DNA of 46,505 nt from Prorocentrum cordatum (GCA_963575745.1 CAUYUJ010007483.1:1-46505), one strand, 5' to 3'. Positions 11,530 to 22,378 are shown, numbered from the stretch's first letter. Notes: generated from the letters alone by a model not told the origin. Program-made: numbers and translations.

Positions 11530-12472
11530 TCCGCCCGCGAAGACGAGCTTGTCTACTCCTGGAATTAAGGGTGGATTCGTGTTCCGTAATGGCCCACTGT
11601 TTTTTGTCTCGCAGCATAAAGGATTCAACTTGAAGCAACAGCCACTGATAGGTTCTCATTCCTGTGCCTGGAGGGTCGGTGGACAAATCATACCACTGCA
11701 TGACGGAATGCAACCTGGGAGCCTGTTGTACCTGTTCGTAGAAACGAGCATGTATCGAGGCCTTCATTTCATCCGATGGTTCCCTGGCACCATACAGCTC
11801 TTGGTATCGTTCCATCCATTCACTATCGAAGTAATGCAGGTCCTGATCGGGCTTCTGTCTACCAATGGTCAACTTGAAGAGATCTCGGCATATCCAATGT
11901 TGCCCGCTCTCAGACCTGACAGAACACCAGACGCAGATAGCTCGCGTCATCTAACGTCCCGTTAAGAGACGGCCTTCTATCTGACATGCATGTTCCATGC
12001 TATTGATTTGCGATAGAGAGTGCGTGTGTTGCACCGACAGACGTTGATTGCGTTTCATCTTCGCAAACTTCGCAAGTAAACTTGTCGCTATCATCGCATC
12101 AAGACGCATCAGTCCACCAGAGTCCTTGAGATTCTCCTTAGGCACATCAGGATTCATCGCCTCGCTGACCCAAATATGTGCTGCGTGAACATCATGCCAC
12201 GATCCAGCTACAGCTCTTGTGCAATGCTGCTTCCATTCTCGGAGGGTCTGAGCGCTCGGTACATCGAGTAAATTCAACTCCTTATTGTTTGCATAACGTC
12301 TCCAAGTGGTGCCCATTGCGTTGGCATTAGAAGATCGCCATGCGGGGTCGTTTCGAGCATTAGGTCCCCCGCCGCCGTCTCCTTCTGGGTCACCATCGCC
12401 ACCCGGTCCCCCTGGAGGGCCTCTGGGCGGTTTGGGCTTACCCGCATCGTCCCTAGCTAATGCAACAAGCAT
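11530..12472 (-). pseudogene. Retroelement gag core (copia type)
   Basis: Two abutting open stretches, 12472-11951 and 11950-11530, carry copia gag-like sequence. After a Gly/Pro-rich lead comes LREWKQHCTRAVAG, then an SEAMNPDVP / DAMIATSLLAKFAKM stretch, then YQELYGAREPSDEM and LHSVMQWYDLSTDPPG. These resemble the helical gag region of dinoflagellate copia elements, which packages the element RNA. A frame change occurs near 11950. The A tract at 11434-11524 interrupts the region just downstream. Confidence 0.6.
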
Positions 12473-12505
12473 TCCTGTGCTGGGAGCTGTGCTCTGTTCA
12501 TCCCT

Positions 12506-13120
12506 CTAATCGTCGTCTTGACCTCCCTGACGTACACCTCCTCCATCCGTAGCGGCTGCAAAAGGACGGCGGCCAAGTAAACCGAGAGCATTCGGATGAC
12601 CCGATATCTTTGCATTGAAGGGGACATTCCCAGGACTGGCTCCGTGAGCCCCCTCAACTACTGAAGCCTCCTCAACAGCTGGTCCAAGGACGAAGTGCGA
12701 TTTCGTGAGAGAAAGCGCGGGCATTGACGGAGCGGTCAGCAATGGCATTTTGTCGTGACTCGACTTCTCTAATTTGAAAAGCGGCATTCCCATTATGTCG
12801 GCGAGATTGCTCCTCTGGCATTCAGGCTGATCATCTCTAGGCGAAGCCGAGTGTCTCGGCGCCTTCCCGACAGGGTCGTTACTTGTGCTCTGGGCGCCAG
12901 GCGCGTCCTGAGGTTCACTTTCCCCGTCGTCCTCGTCCTGGTGGCCCAGCGTTTTCTTCCAGGCGCATTCACCGCGGCGCTTAACATTTGAATTCAGATG
13001 AGCATCGCATGCGTGTCTCAAGCAACTCGTGCAAACATTGGGCGAAGGTCGCATGCAATGGTGACATGTCTGGTTCGACATGCCAGATCGTGAACTTGTT
13101 CTCAACGTGCTTATCTTCCG
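12506..13120 (-). pseudogene. Zinc-binding module and linker upstream of gag core
   Basis: The frame opens with a second Cys-rich module (CHHCMRPSPNVCTSCLRHAC followed by DAHLNSN), a CxxC-x8-CxxC-x3-C-x2-H pattern typical of a small treble-clef or B-box. A Ser/Pro/Asp-rich linker of about 160 residues follows and ends in a Gly/Asp-rich tail (GGVRQGGQDDD). I do not recognise a catalytic domain. Its position between the coiled coil and gag core suggests nucleic acid or protein binding. Confidence 0.4.
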
Positions 13121-13121
13121 A

Positions 13122-14087
13122 TCAAGCCGGGCAGCAAGTGGGATAGGGGGGCGTCTCAACATGCGTCGTCTGTGCCGTTTTTGAGTAAACCTCTTTTTCT
13201 ATTCGTCTCTGCTCGAGGTCAGACTTCAACCTTCTGTTTTCTTCGCTTACAGCCTGATTTGCAATGGCGTTGCTTCTTATGTGTCCCTCTGCTTGCCCCT
13301 TCAAACGATCCAATGCCTCGACCATGTTCTTCTGGTCCTCTGCTCTGGCCGACTGGGTTTTCTGTTCCTCTTCTCTCGCGGCTCGCAGCGCTTCTGATTT
13401 CGCTCTGTCGGCCTGAGGTCTCGCAGCTTCCAGCTGATTTCGGAGCTCCTGATGTTGTCGCGCTGCCTGTTCACGAGCCTCTATTTCTCCTTCCCGCCTC
13501 GCAGCATCAGCCATCTCTCTATAAACAGGTTTTGCCCTTGCTGCTCTCCGCTGGGAGTCGATCGCCCGTCTTGCTGCCATGTTCTGAAACCTTAACTTTT
13601 CAGTTTCCTCCCGAGCGAGGCGCCTGTTTGCTTCGTCCGCGACGCCTGCCGCATTGGCCTCAGCATGCTGTATCATCTTGTGCGCATCTTCGACAACAGC
13701 GGCTCTCTCATGCTCAATTCTCCGCGCAATCATCTACTTTTCGGCCTCTGAAATCGCAGGTCGACGTTGGGCCCCTTCGGCCGCCTGCACATCGACTTGC
13801 GCTTCAGCATGAATTCGTTGTATGTGTGCACTCGCAGCCCTCAATTGCTCTCGATATTGTCTAATCCTGTCATTCCATTCCTGGATCGCAAGATGATGGC
13901 AACTATGCTCTTCCATTGCGATGCAATCATTACAGAGCCATGCCAGACTACGCTCGGGGCAAACCCCCGAACATGGAGAACGCACAGGTCGTCGACATGA
14001 CCCCCCCGGTTTGTGCGCTTTTCCTGGGCGTCGATTCCCCGCGCAGGAAGGGCGCGTTGGGCCGGCATTCCAACGAACTTCCCGCAT
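13122..14087 (-). pseudogene. B-box-like zinc site plus long coiled coil, retroelement gag extension
   Basis: The first part has a Cys/His cluster (CSGVC, then WLCNDC, then HSCHH) spaced like a B-box or treble-clef zinc site. It is followed by about 230 residues rich in Ala, Glu, Arg and Gln with heptad-like character (for example EANRRLAREETEKLRF and ARAEDQKNMVEALDRLKG), a predicted coiled coil. The two open halves are in the same frame, separated only by a TAG at 13734-13736 where a Gln codon would fit. In TRIM-type proteins this layout drives oligomerisation; here it may support capsid assembly, which is inference. A frameshift near 13130 separates it from the next zinc module. Confidence 0.5.
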
Positions 14088-14218
14088 CGAAGAACTGCTG
14101 GTGGTCGTATTAGTCGAAATTCTCGGAGAATCGAAGACATTGAACCCTCTGGAGCTGGAGCGCCCGGCCCTGGGGGCCTTGCTGGATCGCCCCCCTCGCC
14201 ACTCTGGGTAGGCGCGTG

Positions 14219-14882
14219 CTATTCTCTCGTCCTCGCATTCCTCTTGGAATAATCCACGCCCATGTTCATCGCCCTCTCATCTCGCTCATCCTGAACGACA
14301 AGCCCGCCAAGTGCTGGCGCTCTCTCTTCCTGTCCTGGGCAGAGAAAAGTCGGGTCTGTAGAAGCCCCGTGGCAATGGCGAAACATCCAAGTCATCATTT
14401 TCATTATTTGATTTCTTCGTCAATCGATGAGGAGTCGTCCCTGTGGCCTCTCGCGCACTCCTTATTGTGCGTGTGGCGTCACAAAAATCTCCTATCGGCC
14501 GTGCCGATGAGTCTCCACCTTGGGTTAGCATTTCTTCATATTGTCTTTCATCGTCTGAATCAAGAACGGCTTTCTGACTCGCCTCAATCATTGCTCGGGT
14601 ATAAACAAGGTTGTCATATAAATTAAGAAGAGGTTCGAGATGACGTGACGGACCGGGTGAAGTGTGAAATTGGGCATGCTCTTCATTCTTCTCCATTGAA
14701 TGGGAACTGCCATCTTCAGATTGCACATCGCTCACATCTTCACTCTGTCCATGCAATGCGCGCCGGACAGCGCACCCGGCACCCGGACGTTGAACCCCCG
14801 ATGCCCCGAAGAGATCGGCATCCAGCAATATCTCCACCTCCAAATCTATATCTATCAACTTCTGAGAGCCAGCGCGCGCCAC
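14219..14882 (-). pseudogene. Retroelement gag, acidic linker region
   Basis: A roughly 200-residue acidic, Ser-rich open frame (contains LDSDDERQYEEMLTQ and NNENDDLDVSPL) continues the gag-like sequence in a second frame. Its end overlaps a third frame at 14219-14404. No domain is recognised. It probably forms a disordered stretch between the N-terminus and the zinc/coiled-coil block. The shifting frames show decay. Confidence 0.35.
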
Positions 14883-15253
14883 AACTGCTCCAGAAGATTC
14901 CCCCGTAGAAGCTCTGCCTTGCCCTCCCTCCTGTTAGAGGGTAACTCCTCGGAACTTCTTTCTGAGTCAACTGATGAATCCCCCTCTGTCAAATCAAACA
15001 GTTTCTCTGCTGCTTTCTCATCGGGAAGCATATGCGATGTATTTCGCCTATTCAAGGCGCTCGTGCCATCATCGCATTCGGAAGGCCCTTGACGATCTGT
15101 CCTTCCGAACATTCCTTCTTGAGATCCCATGCTCTGCGAAGCTAGCGGCTGTGCCGCCGTTTCGGCTGAAAACATATCTTTTGCCTGGATATTCATTATC
15201 CCAGCAGTATGGACCGACGGCGTCCCATAGTCAATGGGCCTCGCAGAAGACAT
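14855..15253 (-). pseudogene. Retroelement gag N-terminal region
   Basis: The frame starts with an ATG at 15253-15251 (MSSARPIDYG) and runs 133 codons to a stop at 14855. It is Ser/Glu/Asp-rich, with no domain I recognise. I infer the first part of gag from its position upstream of the coiled-coil and gag core. The next coding-like stretch overlaps in another frame, so a frameshift lies near 14870. Confidence 0.45.
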
Positions 15254-15259
15254 GGGCAA

Positions 15260-15900
15260 GAAAGGATAATGCCGTTAAGCAAGCAATATATGCAACCCTG
15301 AATGAAGGGAGGAGGCCGGCCGGCCGACGACGCGACGACGACGAGGGAACGACCCCTCGGCGCGCGCGTGCAAGCCAGCACGCTCCTTTTATGTCGCACC
15401 TGAGCCAAACAGCTTCAGGAAAAGTCCAAGTCGAGAAGAGAGGCAAACAGTGCAAGCAAATCAAATGTGGTGAGAAGGGCAGGAACCAGGTGGTGCGAAG
15501 GGGTACATTGACTCATCGCCCATTGGGCTGAGAACGTAGCACTAGCCGCCAAGATCACTACATGCGCCCCGAGGAAGCCCACCACCATGGCGCTGCAGCC
15601 CGCGTTGCCGCCCCGGACAAGGGGCCCAGGGCAAGGAGGCCAGAGTCCCCGGACTACTGGCCGCTGCGGTTTTGGCCGCCCCGCGGCCCCCAGGACACCT
15701 GATCTTGAACCACTTGGCTACAGAAGCGAAAAATGCCCCAAACACCCCCTTGCTGCACTTCACCTGACTATGCATGTGAACTGTCATGTTGTCAACGTTC
15801 GGTTGATCAGTCGCTGCGTCGTCGTGCCAAGGTGTCGTGCATGAGTGGGTCCGTAACGCAATAACGCATCAATAAGCTTGCTGGAGTGAATTCCCCAAAG
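15260..15900. other. No gene seen; possible 5' flank or LTR remnant
   Basis: This stretch lies directly upstream of the retroelement start. A CG-rich patch (GGCCGGCCGGCCGACGACGC around 15313) sits in ordinary sequence. I searched by eye for similarity with 1100-1340, where a 3' LTR would be expected, and saw none. No coding signal is convincing. Confidence 0.3.
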
Positions 15901-16270
15901 TGAAGTATTGCATTGAGTAGGTGTGAACTATGTGGTGTAAGCTAGGTGGTGCACTTCCTGTGAGGTCTAAGCTACTCGGTGCCAGCTCTATCTATGCTTG
16001 TACAGTATATAGTGTAAGCTACATAATGCAAAGCAACGTGGCACAAGCGAACTATGTTGTCCAAGCTGTTAACTATGCTGTCTATACTGTCAAATATGCT
16101 GCATCGATGTGTGCAAAGCTGCGTGCTTTAAACTATGCTGCCTAAGTTATGCGGAGCCAGCTGCATGGTGCCAGCTACGCGGTGCACTCGACGCGGTGTA
16201 ACATATGTGGTGCAAGCTGTGCGGTGCAAGCTCTGTGGTATTAGCTACGTTGTTGAAGCTTCTATGGTCG
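15900..16270. repeat. Degenerate short repeats (AAGCTR / TATGCTG family)
   Basis: Short imperfect units such as GTGCAAGCTGTGCGGTGCAA and AACTATGCTGTC recur throughout, including TATGTGGTGTAAGCTAGGTG and TAAGCTACTCGGTGCCAGCT. The spacing is irregular (about 12-30 bases). There is no gene. Confidence 0.6.
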
Positions 16271-16289
16271 GAACTGTGCGGTGACCACG

Positions 16290-16700
16290 TGAAGTCCCGA
16301 CGCACCCGGCCCGCGCACAAGGGGCGCACGAGACGCCCACAGGCGGCCACGGGCGGGCACCAGGCGAAGCCTCACCAGACCCCCTCGCCCTCCATGCGAA
16401 CGAGGCGCCCACGAGGCGCCCACGGGCGGGCACCAGGCGAAACCTCGCCTTACCCGTCCAATGGAGAGCCCCTGATTAAAGCAAGCACTGCCTGGGAACG
16501 AAGACTCGATACACCCAACAGCGAGCACGAGCGGTGAAGAGCGGGCACGGGCGGCCACATGACGAATCCTCGACACACCCATCCAGCGACTGTGAGCGGC
16601 GAAGAGAGGCTACTGCGACTACGGGCGGCGAGGAACGGGTACGCACAACCACGGAGCGAATCTTTGGCACACCCGTCCAATCCTTGAAGGACCTAAGCTA
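16290..16700. repeat. Degenerate GC-rich repeats
   Basis: The segment CACGGGCGGGCACCAGGCGA occurs near 16348 and again near 16420. Related units (GCGAGCACGAGCGGTGAAGA, GCGGCGAAGAG) follow to 16680. No gene is seen; Arg-rich open frames on both strands follow from composition. Confidence 0.5.
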
Positions 16701-17190
16701 GAGCCCCATAGTGGAAGTACTGCTTCGGATATACATGTTCGGAAAGAGTGTGAAACATGCGCGGGACAACAATTCCTCCTACTCCGCCTCCTCCGCTCCC
16801 CTGCTCCTCCTCCTGGTTCTCCCTCCCGTCCTACCTCCTCCTACTCCTTACTCCTCCTCCTCCTCGTGGCGTCAGACCTTAGCCTGGTGGTATCATGGTG
16901 CCGCGCGCTGGGGTGCCACAGTGTGACCACAAGAGTGACGAAGTATACAATGCGATGACACGTATGAGGGGGAAGGCCAGACTTACGCGCAAGCAAAGGT
17001 TTCTTCAACTAAGATGTACCACCGTGATCATCCGCTCCTGCCCTCGATTAGGATCGCCTAACAAGTTCTTCTGTTATGCAATGCTACACACTGTCATTGA
17101 TGTGATGCGACGGGTGCTGCTGCATTGGTTCCAACAGTAAGCGGTAGTCAACGGAGCCTCCAGATAGCTGGATCCACCGGAGGCATTCCA
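16700..17190. repeat. (TCC)n-rich patch and unassigned sequence
   Basis: A TCC/CTC microsatellite occupies about 16777-16866. The remaining sequence up to 17190 holds nothing I recognise. Confidence 0.6.
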
Positions 17191-17390
17191 TCATCCCTTC
17201 CCCTCCTCCTGCGCCTCGTGGCCCGGCTGCTGCTGCTGCTGCCGCTCCTCCTCCTCCAACTCCTCGCTCTCCTCCGCGTCCTGCTGGACTGGGTAGGCGG
17301 CGGGAGGTGGAGGAGGATAATGAGGAGGAGGAGGAGGAGGAGGAGGAGGAGCAGGAGGACGAGGACGAGGAGGGGGGGGGAGCAGGCCTC
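17190..17390. repeat. Facing (TCC)n and (GGA)n microsatellites
   Basis: Pyrimidine-rich TCC-type repeats at about 17198-17285 face a purine-rich GGA run at about 17300-17380. The two could pair as one long imperfect hairpin or form triplex DNA. Ser-, Leu- and Arg-rich open frames here are artefacts. Confidence 0.7.
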
Positions 17391-18700
17391 CCAGAGAGCC
17401 CGCAGTCCTTGCTACTACTGCTGGAAATCCACTGGCGGACATACATACTCCCGCGGGCTGCTCGATAAACAATCAAGAGATGTGGGCACGCGGCCGTGTG
17501 CCACCCTGGTCTCGGCTGCGACAGATATTGGCGTGGAAGAGGAGCTGTTGTCAGAGCCGCTTGCAGCTGGCGCAGAAGAGGATGAGTGATAGAGGGAGGG
17601 AGTCGAAGGAAGGCCAGTCCGCTGAGACAACGGCAATGGCCCAGATCGGTTGAAGATCAGTCCCAGGGCCTTTCCCCCAGGTTCATCCTGGCCCATTTTC
17701 CGAGGCGGACCCAGCCATGGCGACGAGGAAGCCTCCCAGGAGCCCCGATAAGGACGACAAAACTGCCAGGGAGAGCCAGCCTTGTCCCGACTCGAGCGAG
17801 GGATGGACCCAGACATCTGGCGGCTCAACTTTCACGAGACGTTGACCCGCATATCTTTCGACCACTTAACTGGGCTCGGCTTTTCAGCCGAAGCCGTTTT
17901 CTGACGGTGCTGGGGCCCGAAACCAGCGTCCGAAGGCCAAACATGACGAGAAAACTGCCCTCTCGATCTTTTGGAGACGCTGGATGTACGGGCATGGGGG
18001 TGGGACGTTCGTGGGGACTCGCTCAAGGGGTGGGTGGGGACATCGACTTGGAATCGGCGATGCATCGCCGGCTAATCTTCGATAGGTCCCCGATAAGGAA
18101 TCCCAGCGGTCCTGCGTCGATGCGTTCACCCCTGAGCCTATCCCACTTCTCAAACGTTGCCTCTTGGCTTTCGGGTTATAGCCTGGCTGTGCGGCGTTTG
18201 TTCGGGAATTCTGGGGCACCCCCGAAACGTTGTCGGCGAGGCGCAACTGCTGGAGAGCATCCCGAAGCTGAAAACCACCGAGAAGCAAAGACAACGCGCG
18301 AATCCCTCACGTTGCCCTTTACCGTCGGGAATGTTTGCTTAGCGTGCCGCGGTGGCGGCCCCGGCGAAACGCTATGCCTTGCAAGCGGATGGCGTGACGC
18401 TCCGCTCCGCGGGGCGCGAGGCTGGGAAAGGCTCAGGTCGTCGACGCTTGGGAATTGGGGTGTAGTACATTAGTGTGTCGCACCCGAGCGTGGTGGACCA
18501 GACCCGGTGGCGCGACACGTTCATTTCCAAACGTTCCTGGCCGTTCGACATGAACCGGATCGGTGGAAATCGGCTGGCTCTTCGGCCTACTTGGAAAAAT
18601 CGCGATCCAAACCGAAATCCGAAGGCGAATCGAATCGGAATCGGAAGCCATGAAGATTTAGTCGCACCGATTTGGATGAGTCGAAATAAGCCCTGAAAGA
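17390..18700. other. No recognised gene
   Basis: A 295-codon plus-strand frame (17586-18473) and a 136-codon minus frame (18294-17884) overlap, and neither shows a motif I know. The minus frame has the more protein-like start (LLLGGFQLRDALQQLRLADN). An exon there is possible but unsupported. Near 18590-18655 is a run of GAATC/GAAATCC-like short repeats. Confidence 0.25.
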
Positions 18701-18915
18701 GGGGGGGGCGCGAGCCCGGCAATTTCTTTCGCCCATGAACCGCGCTGAACCCCCCCGCCGCGGGCTGGGCGGCTCGCGGCAGGCCGCGCGCTGCGCCGCG
18801 CGCTGCGCCGCGCGGGGCCCCCGCCTCGGCTGCTGCGATCGGGCCACCTGGGGCGCCTCGGCATGGCGGGGGGCCCGCGAGCCTCGAAGGGGGGGCGAGG
18901 AATGGTAAGGATATG

Positions 18916-19025
18916 TTTCTCCTCCTCCTCCTCCTCCTCCTCCTCCTCCTCCTCCTCCTCCTCCTCGTCCTGCTCCTCGTCGTCCTCCTCCTCCTCCTCT
19001 TCCTCCTCCTCCTTCCTTCCTTCCG
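18916..19025. repeat. (CTC/TCC)n microsatellite
   Basis: About 110 bases of CTC repeats with scattered interruptions (CTCGTCCTGCTCCTCGTCGT near 18962). Translations are poly-Ser or poly-Glu. Confidence 0.9.
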
Positions 19026-19784
19026 CTCGGCTTGACGCGGCCCGCAGCGTCGGGACCGCGCGGCTGGCCAGGCCGCCCGGCTCGGCCCGTTCACTCCGCG
19101 GGCGGCTTTCGAATGCCTGCCACGCGGCGACCCTCCCCGCGGCCGAGGGCGTGGAGGGTGCGGGGGGCGCCCGCCCTCCATTTCCTCGGGGACGGGTCCT
19201 TCGGGCGGCCCCCCCAACGCGTAGCTGGCGGAGAGCCGCGCGAGGGCTACCCCCAGCAGCCCCGTTGTGGTGAGCAGGTTGCTGCGCGGCGAGCACGCGG
19301 CCCGGAGCGGAGAGGCGCAGGGTGGCGCAGTGGGCCCGGGGCGAGGGGGCGGGGCCGGGCCGGGGCGCCCCGGGGGTGGAAGCGGGGGCAGGGCCAGGAA
19401 GGGCAAGACGGGGCCAGGGCGGCCGGGGGCCGAGGCCGGGCAAGGGAGGGCAAAGCGGGGCGGGGCGGGCCAAGGGCAAGCCGAATCCAAAAGTGACCAC
19501 ACCAGCGTTAGGTCGCTTCTGAAGTCGGCCCCGAAGGCGGCGCGGGGCCCAGGGACGGGGGCCCAGGCCAAGGACCGCAAGGCGGCCCAGGGGGGGCCGC
19601 GGCCCGCCCGGGTCAGGCTGAGCAGCGCTTAGGGACCCCCCGCCAGGCGGCCTGCCAGCGGGGGCGAGGCGGCCCCACGGAAGCCACGGCGAAGCCCCAA
19701 AAGACTCGGGCCAGGGGCAACGGGACCGGGCGGGGGGCGGGGGGTCTGGGGACTCTGCACCTGTCCGCTCCGGCTGGACCTAAT
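19026..19784. other. Very GC-rich stretch, no gene recognised
   Basis: Both strands are open in several frames because of extreme GC content and few stops (Pro/Ala/Arg/Gly-rich). There is no motif or splice-consistent structure. G-rich tracts such as GGGCGAGGGGGCGGGGCCGG near 19340 could form G-quadruplexes. Confidence 0.35.
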
Positions 19785-20022
19785 TACTGATGCGCCTTCT
19801 GCAGCGCAGCCTCGAGGCGGCGCGCCTCCCGCGGCGACAGGCTGGCGGCCGGGGCGAGCGGCCGCCCGCGGGCTGCAGGGGGGCGCGGCCACCGCTGGGC
19901 CGGCCGTCTGAGGACCTGCGCCGCCCGCTCGCAGAAGCAGAGCAGGTGGGCCGCCGTCTCCTGCGACTGGCCGCAGAGGCGGCCGGGCCCGGCGCCCCCC
20001 GCCGCGTCGCATGCGAACGATC
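19785..20022 (-). pseudogene. Possible last exon with a CxxC...HxxxxC zinc tail, LINE-like
   Basis: On the minus strand, TGTGTTTGCAG|GA looks like a 3' splice site, with the exon starting at 20022. The frame reads SFACDAAGGAGPGRLCGQSQ, then ETAAHLLCFC, then REARRLEAALQKAHQ and a TAA stop. The C...CG...ET..H.L..C pattern matches the zinc finger found at the end of many non-LTR retrotransposon reverse transcriptases (zf-RVT type), but a host zinc-finger exon is also possible. Codons are very GC-rich. I see no upstream exon; the adjacent sequence is the TCC array at 20108-20310. Confidence 0.4.
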
Positions 20023-20107
20023 CTGCAAACACAGGCGGGCCCACGCGCGCACCTCAGGGAGCGAGGCGCCAGCCGCGCTGTGCTCGAGTGCCGTGTGGCC
20101 CGCGCCA

Positions 20108-20310
20108 CCTCCTCCTCCTCCTCCTCCTCCTCCTCCTCCTCCGTTTCCTCCTCCCTCCTCCCTCCTCCTTTTCCCTCCTCCTCCTCCTCCTCCTCTTCTT
20201 CCTCCTCCTCTTCCTCCTCTCCCTCCCTCTTCCTCTTTTCCTCCTCCTCCTCCTCCTCCTCCTCCTCCTCCTCCTCCTCCTCCTCCTCCTCTTATTCCTC
20301 CTCCTGTTGC
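20108..20310. repeat. (TCC)n microsatellite, about 200 bp
   Basis: Mostly TCC units with CTT/CCC interruptions, ending at GTTGCTGTTGGG. The long Ser, Leu, Pro and Arg open frames across it are artefacts. Confidence 0.95.
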
Positions 20311-20589
20311 TGTTGGGTTTGGGACCGTCGCGCGGCGCAGCCATCCCCCCCCCCCCCGCGCAGCGGCGGTCGCCGTGGAGGGCTGCAGGCCGAACCGCGG
20401 TTATGTTCGCGCTGTGGTTCGTCTGTGCCCTCGCGAAGATCTCAAGTCCCCCCCGAACCCCCACCTCGATAAACTGACCCTCCCGTCCACATCCTGGCCC
20501 TCCGAGGGGGCGAACCCGTGCCACGGGCGCGCGCCAAGTAATGAGGCTAGGAGCCGGAGCCAAGGCAGAGGGCCGGCAGCGGTGCTGCG

Positions 20590-21100
20590 GAATGCGTGCG
20601 TCGGAACACATACTCGTGAGCGCGTCACTGGTCTTATAAGTGTTGGGCTGGGAGAGATCCGGCAAACTATGGGCTGCACAGCGCAGCTGGGTTTGTGACT
20701 AGGACTGCTGCGCCGCGCGTGCATCGGACGTGGGTGAACCGAGGGCCTGATAGGTGCAGAGCGTGAGCGCGCCCGCCCCAAACCCTCGATCATGTTTTCC
20801 ATCCAGATCCCTGGGTGGAAGGAGGCAGAGAACGTGGACGACGGCGGCGCGTGCTAGCTGGGGCCGGTGGTGCGTCGCAGCCCACGCGGCTCGGTTGTCC
20901 GGGCCCGTGTCGAACCACATGCCTGCATGTGTTTCGCGCTCGCTTTAAAGATGTCGGGGCGCGAGAGAGCAGGCAACGCGTAGACCGCAGAACGTTGCCG
21001 GCCAAAATATTGGAAGTCCCGCGCCGCATGCGCAACGGACGTAAACTGAACCAGTGGCTGGATAGGTGCATCAAACTGCTGCAACTGATCCTGCATCCCC
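20590..21100 (+). repeat. Degenerate dispersed repeat family, copy group 1
   Basis: Shared words link this region to 35170-36100: ACACATACTCGTGAG near 20608, AGGACTGCTGCGC near 20701, GAACCGAGGGCCTGATAGGT near 20737, and GTGGTGCGTCGCAGCCCACG near 20868. The matching copies in the second region read ACATACTCGTAGGTG, GGAACTGCTGCGC, GAGCCGAGGGCTCGATGGG and GTGGTGTGTCGCAGCCCACT. No coding sequence is seen. Confidence 0.6.
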
Positions 21101-21106
21101 CCCCGT

Positions 21107-21135
21107 GGGGGTGAGATTTAAGAGTATGTGGCGTG
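21107..21135 (+). repeat. 29-bp dispersed motif, copy A
   Basis: GGGGTGAGATTTAAGAGTAT followed by GTGGCGTG. Its reverse complement occurs at 29205-29233. A G run precedes both. It closes the repeat group just upstream. Confidence 0.8.
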
Positions 21136-21594
21136 CGCTGTTGTCTCGCGCCGAAGCGTTTTTTCCTGCGCGGCATCTCCTGGCGCGAGCGTGCTCGCGT
21201 GCACGGTTGCGGCGCGCGCATTCGGAAATATCAGGTCTAGCAGTAGCGGCCGTATTTGTACTCATGTAAATACTACTATAATACTTAGGTCATGCTCGTG
21301 CGTTTGCTCATTGTCCTACACATCCTCCTGACCTTACGCATACAGCAGCGTCGTATGCTTATTTCTACTAGGTGATCTGCTGATGCTACTTCTGCTCAAG
21401 ATGTGCGACGAATCCGCGGCGCCGCTGGTGTCTGTCCGCGCGCGTCGTTTTCGCACCGAGACCCCGCCGCCAACGCGCCCCCCACAGATTGCTGCGTGTA
21501 CAGAGCCAGCAAATTACTATCTGAGTACAGGGGCAAGCCAGTGCCCATTAACAGATTCCTAGAATGACACAGACCCACTCTGCTTACTGATCAG
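21136..21594. other. No gene seen
   Basis: Ordinary-complexity sequence with no recognisable frame, repeat or RNA gene. Confidence 0.3.
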
Positions 21595-21879
21595 TCAGCC
21601 GAAGCGCATGGCGCTCAGGCGGGATATGGCGGCGTCCACGCCGTTGTTGAAGTTGCCGCAACGGATGTACATCGCGCTCAGCATCGAGTCCTGCGCTACG
21701 CTGGGGCCGTTTTTGTTCCGTGTTCCAGGTCCGCGTTTTCTTTCTGTTTTGGGCACCATTTCTGGCGCGTGCTCAGCCAGGGGGTTGGCTTGTCGCCCGC
21801 CTGCTCGTTTGATTTCTGTTTCCAATACTTGTTTTATTGTGTTTGTTATATCACAATGCCGCCTGCGTGGCGTCCACAT
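21595..21879 (-). CDS. Hypothetical exon, unknown function
   Basis: This minus frame contains VPKTERKRGPGTRNKNGPSV and SMLSAMYIRCGNFNNGVDAA, then ISRLSAMRFG and a stop at 21595. Residue usage is balanced, unlike the low-complexity frames around it, so a real terminal exon is plausible. I recognise no domain. The upstream side is the CTA microsatellite beginning at 21887, so any further exon would lie beyond 22405. Confidence 0.3.
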   Translation of the reverse strand: MWTPRRRHCDITNTIKQVLETEIKRAGGRQANPLAEHAPEMVPKTERKRGPGTRNKNGPSVAQDSMLSAMYIRCGNFNNGVDAAISRLSAMRFG

Positions 21880-21886
21880 GCTGGGG

Positions 21887-21887
21887 T

Positions 21888-21981
<94 letters not shown>

Positions 21982-21983
21982 AT

Positions 21984-22072
<89 letters not shown>

Positions 22073-22162
22073 GTAGTAATAGTTCTACTACTACTACTTA
22101 CTACACTACTTACTACTACTATACTACTACTACTACTACTACACTACTACTACTAATACTAG

Positions 22163-22204
<42 letters not shown>

Positions 22205-22249
22205 ATACTACTACTACCTACCCACTACTACTACCACCACTACTACTGC

Positions 22250-22285
<36 letters not shown>

Positions 22286-22293
22286 CACCACCA

Positions 22294-22378
<85 letters not shown>

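Larger units (their letters stand above)
1260..15253 (-). mobile_element. Decayed Ty1/copia-like retroelement, about 14 kb
   Basis: Along the minus strand the order is gag, zinc knuckle, aspartic protease, integrase, reverse transcriptase, RNase H and extra 3' coding sequence. Integrase before RT is the Pseudoviridae/copia order. The element starts near an ATG at 15253-15251 and is coding-like to about 1339. Frameshifts occur at several joins and many in-frame stops are present (for example 13734-13736, 9765-9767, 9603-9605, 4117-4119, 3832-3834, 3706-3708, 3598-3600). RT and protease catalytic residues are changed, so it cannot encode a working polyprotein. I could not match LTRs by eye at the two ends. 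The region looks closer to 50% GC than the GC-rich flanks. Confidence 0.85.

Noticed and set aside
15260-15540. 5' LTR of the copia element
   Set aside because: No matching direct repeat found at the other end by eye; a computed self-comparison would be decisive.
17586-18473. 295-codon plus-strand frame
   Set aside because: No motif or balanced composition; it overlaps an equally plausible minus frame.
18372-19580. 402-codon minus-strand frame rich in Pro, Arg and Gly
   Set aside because: It follows from extreme GC content and a TCC microsatellite in the middle.
19790-20698. 302-codon plus-strand frame
   Set aside because: It runs through the TCC array and lies opposite a more convincing zinc-finger exon on the minus strand.
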